Below are positions 1 through 5,794 of a stretch of 5,953 nt of DNA, piece after piece. Origin of the DNA: Candidatus Coatesiibacteriota bacterium (GTDB lineage Bacteria; B130-G9). The translations under genes were made by a program, and so were the position numbers. Under the pieces are notes generated by a model, which saw only the letters and a program-made list of their open reading frames with translations, searched no databases and was not told the DNA's origin. The stretch is from positions 1-5,953 of the forward strand of contig JAFGIT010000198.1 of the NCBI GenBank assembly GCA_016929465.1, written 5' to 3'. The stretch's first letter is position 1, and each line of letters starts with the position of its first letter.

Positions 1-76
1 ATGAACCGCCGTGGTACGGAACCGTATGCCCGGTGGTGTGGGAGGACGGCGGGAGCAATCCCGCCTCCTACCCGAT
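1..76 (+). mobile_element. Group II intron, 3' end only (domains V and VI)
   Basis: This is the catalytic 3' end of a self-splicing group II intron. Domain V: bases 5-11 pair with 31-37, including a G8-T34 wobble inside a CGC triad (7-9). The upper stem 15-18/23-26 closes a four-base loop, and T27-G28 form the usual two-base bulge. Domain VI: 48-54 pair perfectly with 59-65 around a GCAA tetraloop, and the basal stem is 40-45 with 67-73. A70 bulges from that stem and is the expected branch point. The intron ends GAT at 74-76, matching the AY end rule, so the 3' exon begins at 77. The 5' part, domain IV and any intron-encoded reverse transcriptase lie outside the window. T12 appears unpaired in the domain V lower helix, which is unusual. 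The ATG at 33 lies inside domain V and is not a credible protein start. Confidence 0.87.
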
Positions 77-116
77 AGGCTTGATAATGCGGTTTGATCG
101 GAGTACTTTCTTGCCC

Positions 117-1667
117 ATGACAGAGAAAATCCACTTTGATGTCGATAAGACGATCTATGACTTGCTCCACGACTCGGCGGAGCGTTTTGGTCAGAAAGTA
201 GCGCTGAATTATCGTCAGTCAGCGCTTACCTACTCCCAACTTCTTGGAGAGGTTTATAAGCTCTCAGGTAAACTCCGCTTCTGCGGAGTTGGAAAGGCGG
301 ATCGGGTTTTTGTTATCATGCCCAATTCGCCGGGGCTAGTGATCGCCTATTTCGCTATTTTCAGGATTGGCGCAGTTGCAGTTCCCTTGTCTATTGGCTC
401 CACACATGTCGAAATAGATGCTCTTCTTTCCCATTCAAGGCCGACGGCGGGAATAACGACTACTCAGACCTCGCAGGCAGTAGAACGAGCCTTGTTGCTC
501 AATGACGTCAATCCCGCTGTTCTAATCTCAGAATGGGATGAAGCATCGGAACATCGATATACGATATTTAAGGAGGCCAGCCCAAGATCGACCGTGCATG
601 GTGGGCCTCCATCGCCCGAGGATCCGGCTGTTATGCTCTACACCGCAGGGACAACTGGCCGGCCCAAGGGCGTCATACTCACCCATCGCAATATAGTGTC
701 GAACACCTATAGCTGTCAAAAGGCGATGCCGGTCTCGGATAGCGATATATTTCTCGCCTTCCTGCCGATGTATCATTCGTTTGCGTTCACGACGTGCACA
801 GTTCTTCCGGTGCTGCTCGGATCGACGACTGTCATCCTGCCGGGCCCGAAGAAAGAGCTGATAATCGACGCCGTCTGCCGTTTCGGTGTGACGGTCTTCA
901 TCGGGATCCCTGGCCTCTATGCGATTCTATCGAGGGCGGACAGCACAATAGCCTCTCTATTCGATCGCGTCCGCTTCTTCGTCTCGGGGGCCGCGCCCCT
1001 TTCGTTGCAGACGATAGAGGCCTTCTCGAAGCTCTACAGAGGCCCACTTCTCGAGGGATATGGCCTCACCGAGGCCGCCCCTGTCGTCTCACTCAATCCG
1101 ATCGACGGAGTGCAGAAGGCCGGCTCCATCGGGCTGCCATTGCCGGATGTATCGGTTCGGGTGGTTGATGAAAGCGGCTGCGACATTCCACCTGGCGAGA
1201 TTGGCGAGCTACTCGTCAGGGGGCCGAACGTGATGCAGGGCTATTTCGGCGATGCCGATGCAACACACGAGAAGATCCGCGACGGCTGGCTCTATACTGG
1301 CGATATGGCCCGAATGGACGGGGATGGCTACATCTGCATAGAGGACCGCAAGGACGACATGATCCTGGTCCAGGGCTCGAATGTCTATCCTCATGAGATA
1401 GAGGATACGATAAGGACTATCGAAGGAGTTGTCGATGTCGCGGTTGTCGGCATCGCGGACGGGCACCGGGGCAAGAGGCCGGTTGCGGTTGTTCAGGCCT
1501 TGGAGGGGGCTATGATCGACGAGGAGTGCATTCTCGCACATTGTCGGGAGCACCTTTCGAAACACAAGGCACCGAGACACGTTCACTTCTGGAGCGAGCT
1601 ACCGCTTTCGCCCCTTGGAAAGCCGCTCAAGAGAGAGATTCGAGAGATATTGAATTCACGAAAGTAG
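117..1667 (+). CDS. AMP-forming acyl-CoA synthetase / acyl-acid ligase (ANL superfamily)
   Basis: This cytoplasmic adenylating enzyme activates a carboxylic acid with ATP and normally transfers it to CoA or a carrier thiol. With this start it has 516 residues, typical for acyl-CoA ligases. The ANL motifs occur in order. They are the phosphate loop YTAGTTGRPKG (about 175-185), YGLTE (315-319), GWLYTGD ending at the ribose-binding Asp396, the hinge region DRKDD with Arg411, and the C-terminal LSPLGKPLKR with catalytic Lys502. All key residues are present, so the enzyme looks intact. No thiolation domain is fused. The start is uncertain. ATG 117 has GGAG at 100-103, 13 bases upstream, a long spacing. 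ATG 87 has only AGG at 77-79 and adds ten residues. The ATG at 33 lies inside the upstream intron. It heads an operon, with the next gene 17 bases downstream. The substrate is not readable; long- or medium-chain fatty acids are a family-based guess. Confidence 0.93.
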   Translation: MTEKIHFDVDKTIYDLLHDSAERFGQKVALNYRQSALTYSQLLGEVYKLSGKLRFCGVGKADRVFVIMPNSPGLVIAYFAIFRIGAVAVPLSIGSTHVEIDALLSHSRPTAGITTTQTSQAVERALLLNDVNPAVLISEWDEASEHRYTIFKEASPRSTVHGGPPSPEDPAVMLYTAGTTGRPKGVILTHRNIVSNTYSCQKAMPVSDSDIFLAFLPMYHSFAFTTCTVLPVLLGSTTVILPGPKKELIIDAVCRFGVTVFIGIPGLYAILSRADSTIASLFDRVRFFVSGAAPLSLQTIEAFSKLYRGPLLEGYGLTEAAPVVSLNPIDGVQKAGSIGLPLPDVSVRVVDESGCDIPPGEIGELLVRGPNVMQGYFGDADATHEKIRDGWLYTGDMARMDGDGYICIEDRKDDMILVQGSNVYPHEIEDTIRTIEGVVDVAVVGIADGHRGKRPVAVVQALEGAMIDEECILAHCREHLSKHKAPRHVHFWSELPLSPLGKPLKREIREILNSRK

Positions 1668-1684
1668 AGGATTGACAGGTATAG

Positions 1685-3025
1685 ATGGCGAATAACGGAA
1701 CGAATAACGGCCCAAGCATAGCGATTTTAGGTGGTGGGATACTCGGCCTGTCGGCGGCGTATTGTTGCTTGAAGCAGAAGCTCGGCAACGTGGTGATTTA
1801 CGAAAGAGATGATGATCTGGGCGGCCTTGCGGGGACCTTCGAGGTCTGCGGGACCAAACTGGAGAAGTACCATCACTTCATCTGTAAGAGCGACAAGGTG
1901 GTGCTGAATCAGATGGCGGATTTCGGGCTCGAAAAACTGGTCAATTGGGCGGATTGCCGCATGGGGCTTTTCGTCCACAACAAGCCCTACAGCTTCACCA
2001 CACCCGCCGACCTTTTGCACTTCGATGCACTCGAAATCATCTCACGGCTCAGGCTCGGCGCCGCGATGCTCTCGCTGAAGTTCAAGAAGGACTGGAAGCC
2101 TTTGGAGAGCGTGCCTGCCGCCGCGTGGCTCAAGAAATGGGCGGGCAAGCGCAGCTACGAGGTGGTCTGGTCGCATCTCATGAAGAGCAAGTTCGACATA
2201 TATGAGAACAAGATCCCGCTATCGTGGCTCTGGGCGAGGACTAACAGGCGTTCGGGCTCGAAGAGGAGAGGCAGCTCGCTCGAGCATTTCGGCTACGTGA
2301 AGGGCAGTTTCGCGGTCCTGATAGACGAGTACGTGAAGCGCATCAGGGATATGGGCGGCGAGATTCTCACGGGATGCGCGGCAAAGAGCGTCTCCAGAAA
2401 CAAAGAGGGGCAGTTCACCGTGGAGAGCGAGAGCGGCGAGCGGATGCACAAGGCGGTCATCTCGACGATCCCGCTGCCATCGCTTTTGTCCGTCGCGACC
2501 TTTTTCACCGACGGCTACAAGACGCGGCTATCCAACATAAAGTACCAGACTGTGCTCAACATGGTCGTCGTCCTGAAGCGGAATCTGACCGATTTCTTCT
2601 GGCTCAATATCGGTGACGGCACGTTCCCGTTTCCGGGGATCATCGAGTTCTCGCACTTGAGGGACATAGAGGATTTTGGGGGACGGTCGATCCTATACCT
2701 TCCAAACTACCTCCCTGCCGATCACAAGCTGAACCAGCTTTCGGATGACCAGCTACTGGATGTCTATCTGCAATCGCTCTCGAAGATAGTCCCCGACCTG
2801 GAGCGGGAGTGGGTCGATGGAGCTCATGTATTCCGACACCCCTATGCCGACCCCTACTACACGCTGGACTACTCGAAGCTGCTCCCCGACCACAGGTCGC
2901 CATACAAGAGGCTCTTTGTTTTCAACACGGCGCAGATCTATCCGATCACAAGGAACGTCAGCAATTCCATCCTGTTCGGTCAGAATGCGGCTGCTCTACT
3001 CAAACAGGACATGGGGGCCAAGTGA
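1685..3025 (+). CDS. FAD-dependent oxidoreductase, amine oxidase / UDP-galactopyranose mutase-like
   Basis: This 446-residue protein is a flavoprotein of the amine oxidase-like fold (relatives include protoporphyrinogen oxidase, HpnE-type desaturases and UDP-galactopyranose mutase). The N-terminal Rossmann motif is G16-x-G18-x-x-G21, followed by the acidic residue Glu40 at the end of the second strand and the LGGLAG motif (45-50) that contacts FAD. A C-terminal segment, about residues 413-437 (FNTAQIYPITRNVSNSILFG and after), corresponds to the second FAD-binding region and a closing helix. No signal peptide or clear transmembrane helix is visible, so it is cytoplasmic or peripheral. Length is normal for the family. 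Start ATG 1685 has AGG at 1677-1679, five bases upstream. It is co-transcribed with the ligase upstream, and its stop overlaps the start of the next gene. Such enzymes often sit in lipid or surface-polysaccharide clusters. The reaction here is undetermined; it could be a desaturation, an oxidation or a flavin-dependent isomerisation. Confidence 0.88.
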   Translation: MANNGTNNGPSIAILGGGILGLSAAYCCLKQKLGNVVIYERDDDLGGLAGTFEVCGTKLEKYHHFICKSDKVVLNQMADFGLEKLVNWADCRMGLFVHNKPYSFTTPADLLHFDALEIISRLRLGAAMLSLKFKKDWKPLESVPAAAWLKKWAGKRSYEVVWSHLMKSKFDIYENKIPLSWLWARTNRRSGSKRRGSSLEHFGYVKGSFAVLIDEYVKRIRDMGGEILTGCAAKSVSRNKEGQFTVESESGERMHKAVISTIPLPSLLSVATFFTDGYKTRLSNIKYQTVLNMVVVLKRNLTDFFWLNIGDGTFPFPGIIEFSHLRDIEDFGGRSILYLPNYLPADHKLNQLSDDQLLDVYLQSLSKIVPDLEREWVDGAHVFRHPYADPYYTLDYSKLLPDHRSPYKRLFVFNTAQIYPITRNVSNSILFGQNAAALLKQDMGAK

Positions 3026-3585
3026 TAGACGTCACCGGCACCCTGACCGAGATAACGACGCACATCTGTCGCAACGTTGACACATTCTCGCACATCGACC
3101 CGGACGGCCTTTTAGTCTGCTACGCCCAGGCGAAGAAGAAATCGCTCCACGGGATGTATGCGAAAATACACCCCACTTGCTTCAGGGGCGGAAAGCGGCG
3201 CATAGAGCATCGCGGCCGCGAGTTCGCCTATCCGATAATCGAGATAGACGGTCGGCGCATCCTATACGTGCTCTATTTCTACTACCCGAGGTTTCAGAAC
3301 CTCCGCTTCGAGACGAAGCTGCTCACAATCTTCCACGAGCTCTATCACATAGGCCCCAAGTTCGACGGCGACATCAGGCGATTCCCAGGTAAATATTACG
3401 CGCATGGCAAATCGCAGAAGGACTACGACGACTCCCTGAAGGTCAAGATCGACGCCTACCTGAAGCGGTTTGGCGAAGAGGAGATCCTCCAATTCCTCAA
3501 AATGGACTTCAAAGACCTCCAGAAGAAATACGGCCGCGTCATCGGCACCACGATGAAGATGCCGAAGGCCTTTGCGGTGGTGTGA
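3022..3585 (+). CDS. Putative HExxH zinc metallopeptidase-like protein
   Basis: This is a 187-residue protein starting at GTG 3022, which overlaps the TGA of the oxidoreductase as GTGA. That is a typical translational-coupling junction, and G-rich sequence at 3013-3017 may serve as ribosome binding site. An upstream ATG at 2809 in the same frame is unlikely, because it would overlap the previous gene by over 200 bases with a low-complexity shadow translation. The core motif is HELYH (His105, Glu106, His109), a zinc-binding HExxH, followed by a Gly/Asp-rich stretch (IGPKFDGDIRRFPGKYYAH) whose His128 is a plausible third ligand. A strand-rich segment (about 75-95) precedes the motif and a charged helical C-terminus follows. 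No signal peptide is visible, so it is probably cytoplasmic. It resembles the small stand-alone putative metallopeptidases known from phages and prokaryote genomes, but I cannot assign a named family with certainty. The substrate is unknown. It might process a protein tied to the ligase and oxidoreductase. Confidence 0.8.
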   Translation: MIDVTGTLTEITTHICRNVDTFSHIDPDGLLVCYAQAKKKSLHGMYAKIHPTCFRGGKRRIEHRGREFAYPIIEIDGRRILYVLYFYYPRFQNLRFETKLLTIFHELYHIGPKFDGDIRRFPGKYYAHGKSQKDYDDSLKVKIDAYLKRFGEEEILQFLKMDFKDLQKKYGRVIGTTMKMPKAFAVV

Positions 3586-3822
3586 GGGGGGCTGCGTATG
3601 AGAAGTCACGATCCCTCCCGTCGTTAGGTTCATGAGTGGCCCTAATGAGAGCGATACGTCACGCATCCTCGACTATTCCCAATCTATTGCATCTGGTAGC
3701 GATCTATCTGTGGATCCTCCCTGAATTTGATGCAAATGGTCGTATTTGCCAAAGCCATTGACCTCATGCTACATTGGAAAATGATATAAACTATTATGGT
3801 TTCGACATCAAAGGACATAGAT
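3586..3822. other. Intergenic region between operon and accessory genes
   Basis: This stretch of about 240 bases lacks a convincing gene. It marks the change from GC-rich operon DNA to AT-rich DNA. A G-rich run just after 3585 and a C-rich run near 3609-3616 could pair across a long loop, but no T-tract follows, so I do not call a terminator. TTGACC at 3758-3763 resembles a -35 box and TATAAA at 3785-3790 resembles a -10 box. The spacing is 21 bases, too long for a standard sigma-70 promoter, so a promoter for the lipoprotein gene is only suggested. Confidence 0.5.
3810..3815 (+). promoter_or_regulatory. Ribosome binding site of the lipoprotein gene
   Basis: AAAGGA lies seven bases before ATG 3823. 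It makes that ATG the likely start rather than the in-frame ATG at 3796, which would put nine polar residues in front of the signal peptide. Confidence 0.65.
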
Positions 3823-4353
3823 ATGAGAAAACCTGTATATCTTTTCATGATGTTCCCTTATATCGCTGCAGTCTTATTGCTATCTATCGTGTTGATTTCA
3901 TGCTATTCTATAATTGACCTTAACACTGATGTTGATCGCGCCAGACAGTCTGAGATGCCAATAGTGATATATTACATCACCCCCTACTACCCGAATTCCG
4001 CCGGCGGCGTCGATGTCAGCATCGGATTCATTAACGCAACAGACAATATAATCAAATATACCCGCTTCATGGTCAGAGCGTATAATGCCGTAGGGGAAAT
4101 GGAACTCTGTGAGATCAGGCATAGGGAAACCAGCCTTCTCAGATGTGTTGGCCCTTTGGGACCCGGAAAGCGAGACTATGGTGACTGGAGCAATGTATGG
4201 TATAATTACGCTATACGATATATCGTACTTGAATATGTTAAAGTGACATTTATGAATGGTGACGAGGTCATCATCAAGGGCGAAGATTTGAGCCTTATTC
4301 TAGCAAGTAAATTCAAGTCCAATAAATTTTACGCTTCATATAAGGGGCGATGA
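3823..4353 (+). CDS. Putative lipoprotein with a beta-rich extracytoplasmic domain
   Basis: This 176-residue protein begins with a short basic n-region (MRK) and a long hydrophobic stretch ending in L-I-S-C. This fits a signal peptidase II lipobox with the lipidated Cys at 27. Residue +2 is Tyr rather than Asp, so in a proteobacterium it would be expected in the outer membrane. The mature part looks strand-rich, with NSAGGVDV (58-65), YNAVGE (87-92), GPLGPGKR (110-117) and WSNVWYN (122-128). The pattern of a strand, a N-A-V-G turn and a G-P/P-G-K loop resembles small Ig-like or FxLYD-like sandwich domains of secreted bacterial proteins. This is a resemblance from memory and I do not assign a family. 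Two Cys residues (96 and 108) could form a disulfide. The gene is markedly AT-rich compared with the operon upstream. Function is unknown. Confidence 0.78.
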   Translation: MRKPVYLFMMFPYIAAVLLLSIVLISCYSIIDLNTDVDRARQSEMPIVIYYITPYYPNSAGGVDVSIGFINATDNIIKYTRFMVRAYNAVGEMELCEIRHRETSLLRCVGPLGPGKRDYGDWSNVWYNYAIRYIVLEYVKVTFMNGDEVIIKGEDLSLILASKFKSNKFYASYKGR

Positions 4354-4401
4354 TAAAAGGCAAAAGAGAAAATATGGACCTCAACATGCCTTGGAATCGT
4401 G

Positions 4402-5178
4402 ATGATGAATTTGCGTCAAACATCACAGCATAGATGCCATTTCCGAGAACATGCTGATGAACTCGAGCAGCATTATGCCGATCTCATATATGACAAAATA
4501 CCTGAGTATGTGAGATTCTGGGAAGAGTTTATCGGCTGCCGCCGCACATCGGGCGGTCTTGAGCCCTATGAAATTCTCCCCCAATCCAAAGCGCCAAAAG
4601 ACCTCAAAGAGACACATATGAAGGTCTGTCTCGCGCATTATTCATTCCTTCACAATTGGCTGGAGCTTCACCACCATAGCTTGGAGGTTAGGGAACTCTG
4701 CTCCAAGCCGGACATTGAGAGCTTTGATTGGCGCAAAAGGCACCTTCGGGCCTTCGAGATTTGCCTATTCAGGTTAGTGAATGCACGCAATATGATAATT
4801 CAGCTGCACCAATTGACGGATAAATCCCGCGACAACCGAGTTGAAAGGGAGCGACCAGACTCGCTGACCAGACTAGAATTATTGGTGAAGCTTCGAGACA
4901 GAATAGTCCACCGCGGCATTTTGCGGGTGAAATTGAGCAACGCTGACGGTAGGTCGGGATTGCCCGTTATTGAATACATGGCTGATACAAGAACATGCAA
5001 AAGCTCGCTTTCTGGCGGAATTCCCGGCTGGATCCAGACCGCGATGTTTACAGAAACGGCGCTGAACACGTTGACTATCGCGTTTAATGAATCAAATAGA
5101 ATGCGCTTCGAGGAGTTTGGAGGGTGGCTTGAGTCTAAATCTCTGTATATGGAATGGAGAACTAACCACGGACAATAG
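4402..5178 (+). CDS. Hypothetical helical protein with HEPN-like Rx4H motif
   Basis: I do not recognise this 258-residue protein by family. It is predicted mostly helical, rich in charged residues, His and Trp, with no signal peptide or membrane segment. One segment reads LVKLRDRIVHRG, with Arg165 and His170 separated by four residues and Asp after the Arg. This fits the R-polar-x3-H pattern of the HEPN nuclease superfamily, which is often found in toxins and defence proteins. It lies after a helix pair (about 114-135 and 155-172), as HEPN motifs usually do. The assignment is inferred from one motif and could be chance. The start is uncertain: GTG 4399, ATG 4402 and ATG 4405 are consecutive codons, and only a weak TGGA (4392-4395) precedes them. 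The gene begins 48 bases after the lipoprotein stop. Its end overlaps the zinc-ribbon gene that follows, so the two may be translated together. Confidence 0.68.
   Translation: MMNLRQTSQHRCHFREHADELEQHYADLIYDKIPEYVRFWEEFIGCRRTSGGLEPYEILPQSKAPKDLKETHMKVCLAHYSFLHNWLELHHHSLEVRELCSKPDIESFDWRKRHLRAFEICLFRLVNARNMIIQLHQLTDKSRDNRVERERPDSLTRLELLVKLRDRIVHRGILRVKLSNADGRSGLPVIEYMADTRTCKSSLSGGIPGWIQTAMFTETALNTLTIAFNESNRMRFEEFGGWLESKSLYMEWRTNHGQ
5119..5123 (+). promoter_or_regulatory. Ribosome binding site deciding a TTG start
   Basis: GGAGG lies five bases before TTG 5129, inside the end of the upstream coding region. No such site precedes the in-frame ATG at 5087, so the TTG is the better start for the zinc-ribbon protein. 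Confidence 0.5.
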
Positions 5179-5350
5179 ATGCCCCATCTGTGGCGGTCGC
5201 CTAAGGGAAGTCAGGAAAGTGGTCCTTCCTGCATATAGTGCAGACTCCACAGCAGTTGTTCGCGAGAAGGAGATGCCAGATGATGATCTGGATAACGGAA
5301 CAATCCTAATATGCGATTGTGGATTCGAATACCAAGAGAAGAAGAAGTGA
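5129..5350 (+). CDS. Small zinc-ribbon protein
   Basis: This is a predicted 73-residue protein (TTG start) with two cysteine knuckles: CPICGG (Cys18, Cys21) and CDCGFEY (Cys62, Cys64). Such paired knuckles normally bind one structural zinc. Between them lies an acidic, hydrophilic stretch of about 40 residues. The second knuckle is CxC rather than the usual CxxC, which is uncommon. The gene overlaps the upstream HEPN-like gene by 50 bases in another frame, which suggests translational coupling and a functional link. Small zinc-ribbon proteins can be transcription regulators, antitoxins (MqsA/YgiT-type) or RNA-binding accessory proteins, but no DNA-binding domain follows the ribbon here. If ATG 5087 were used the product would have 87 residues. 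A frameshifted extension of the upstream gene is possible but less likely, given the good GGAGG site. Confidence 0.6.
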   Translation: MSLNLCIWNGELTTDNRCPICGGRLREVRKVVLPAYSADSTAVVREKEMPDDDLDNGTILICDCGFEYQEKKK

Positions 5351-5388
5351 ACTATAATAGCTAAAGGGCCATGCGCGTTATTTTTACA

Positions 5389-5435
5389 GCGGGATCGATC
5401 TGGAAGGCCTATACATGTAGTATGGGGCATCCCGC
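5389..5435. repeat. Two-tier inverted repeat in the 5351-5520 gap
   Basis: GCGGGAT (5389-5395) is the exact reverse complement of ATCCCGC (5429-5435). Inside it, CC-T-ATAC (5408-5414) pairs with GTATGG (5420-5425) around a five-base loop, with one bulged T. Together they can fold into a long interrupted hairpin. No T-tract follows, so it is not an obvious intrinsic terminator. It could be an RNA structural element, a recombination or repeat unit, or chance. The rest of the 170-base gap shows no gene. Confidence 0.4.
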
Positions 5436-5510
5436 GCGGATTTCGTGGCCCAGCAGTTCTGGTTACGGCGTATAGACCGAATCCGAGTCGCTGGGATGAG
5501 AGATTTCTTT

Positions 5511-5514
5511 GGAG
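5511..5514 (+). promoter_or_regulatory. Ribosome binding site of the 71-residue protein
   Basis: GGAG is six bases before ATG 5521 and only three before ATG 5518. The spacing favours 5521 over both ATG 5518 and the in-frame TTG at 5509. Confidence 0.55.
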
Positions 5515-5520
5515 AAGATG

Positions 5521-5736
5521 ATGGATCGACGCAAGAAGGCCAAATTCATTCACGAGGGCCGATATGTTGCGGAGGTGGAAGTGGAGCTAATCGAGGATGA
5601 AACTGGGTGGGCTCCATATTTAAGCCTCGATGAGGCCCGTAAATTGGACGAAGTGCGGGAAGCCTTGCGCCAGGAAGACATGGAGACCGCCGCCCAATAC
5701 GGCCGCATCTACGAACTCCGCCCAGTTGCGAGCTGA
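5521..5736 (+). CDS. Small conserved-type hypothetical protein (71 residues)
   Basis: The N-terminal half looks like a beta hairpin or sheet (KFIHEGRYVAEVEVELIED, about 8-26), followed by a GWAPYLSLDEA turn (28-38) and an acidic helix (KLDEVREALRQEDMETAAQYG), ending in a short strand (IYELRPVA). From memory it resembles a widespread family of about 70-residue bacterial proteins that share this order of FIHEG, Y-AEV-VELIE, GW-PYLS and LDEVREAL elements. I know no established function, though several such small proteins occur beside toxin genes and may be antitoxins. There is no tightly linked partner here. The nearest gene upstream is the zinc-ribbon gene, 170 bases away. It is convergent with the methyltransferase gene. 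Confidence 0.75.
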   Translation: MDRRKKAKFIHEGRYVAEVEVELIEDETGWAPYLSLDEARKLDEVREALRQEDMETAAQYGRIYELRPVAS

Positions 5737-5755
5737 TAGGATAGTCTCTAAAATG

Positions 5756-5785
5756 CTCGGCTGAGTTGCAGAGTCACTTGCCGGG
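5756..5785 (-). terminator. Possible terminator of the methyltransferase gene
   Basis: CTCGGC (5756-5761) pairs with GCCGGG (5780-5785) with one G-T pair, and TGA/TCA can pair further inside. Read on the minus strand the stem is followed by CATTTTAG, a short T-run. It lies between two convergent genes, where a terminator is expected. The stem is weak and the T-run short. Confidence 0.33.
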
Positions 5786-5794
5786 AGATAGGCC

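Noticed and set aside
33-116. N-terminal extension of the ligase to ATG 33
   Set aside because: The extension is encoded by intron domains V and VI and the junction, so it would not exist in a spliced message. Acyl-CoA ligases also normally start shortly before the YDLL segment.
2809-3021. Extended N-terminus of the HExxH protein
   Set aside because: It would overlap the well-supported oxidoreductase by over 200 bases, and its residues look like a shadow translation. GTG 3022 with a GTGA overlap is a normal operon junction.
3620-3628. GTTAGGT resembling an integron attC core site
   Set aside because: There is no matching RYYYAAC partner at attC distance and no imperfect palindrome, so an integron cassette boundary is not supported.
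3262-3666. Minus-strand 134-codon ORF opposite the HExxH gene
   Set aside because: It mirrors the strongly motif-supported + strand gene and shows no domain of its own.
3758-3790. Sigma-70 promoter TTGACC / TATAAA before the lipoprotein gene
   Set aside because: The 21-base spacing is too long. No alternative -10 with 16-18 base spacing is convincing, so it is mentioned only under the intergenic entry.
5092-5553. Minus-strand 153-codon ORF across the zinc-ribbon gene and the following gap
   Set aside because: It is antisense to cysteine-knuckle-bearing coding sequence, has no recognisable motif and no good ribosome binding site. It is treated as a shadow ORF.
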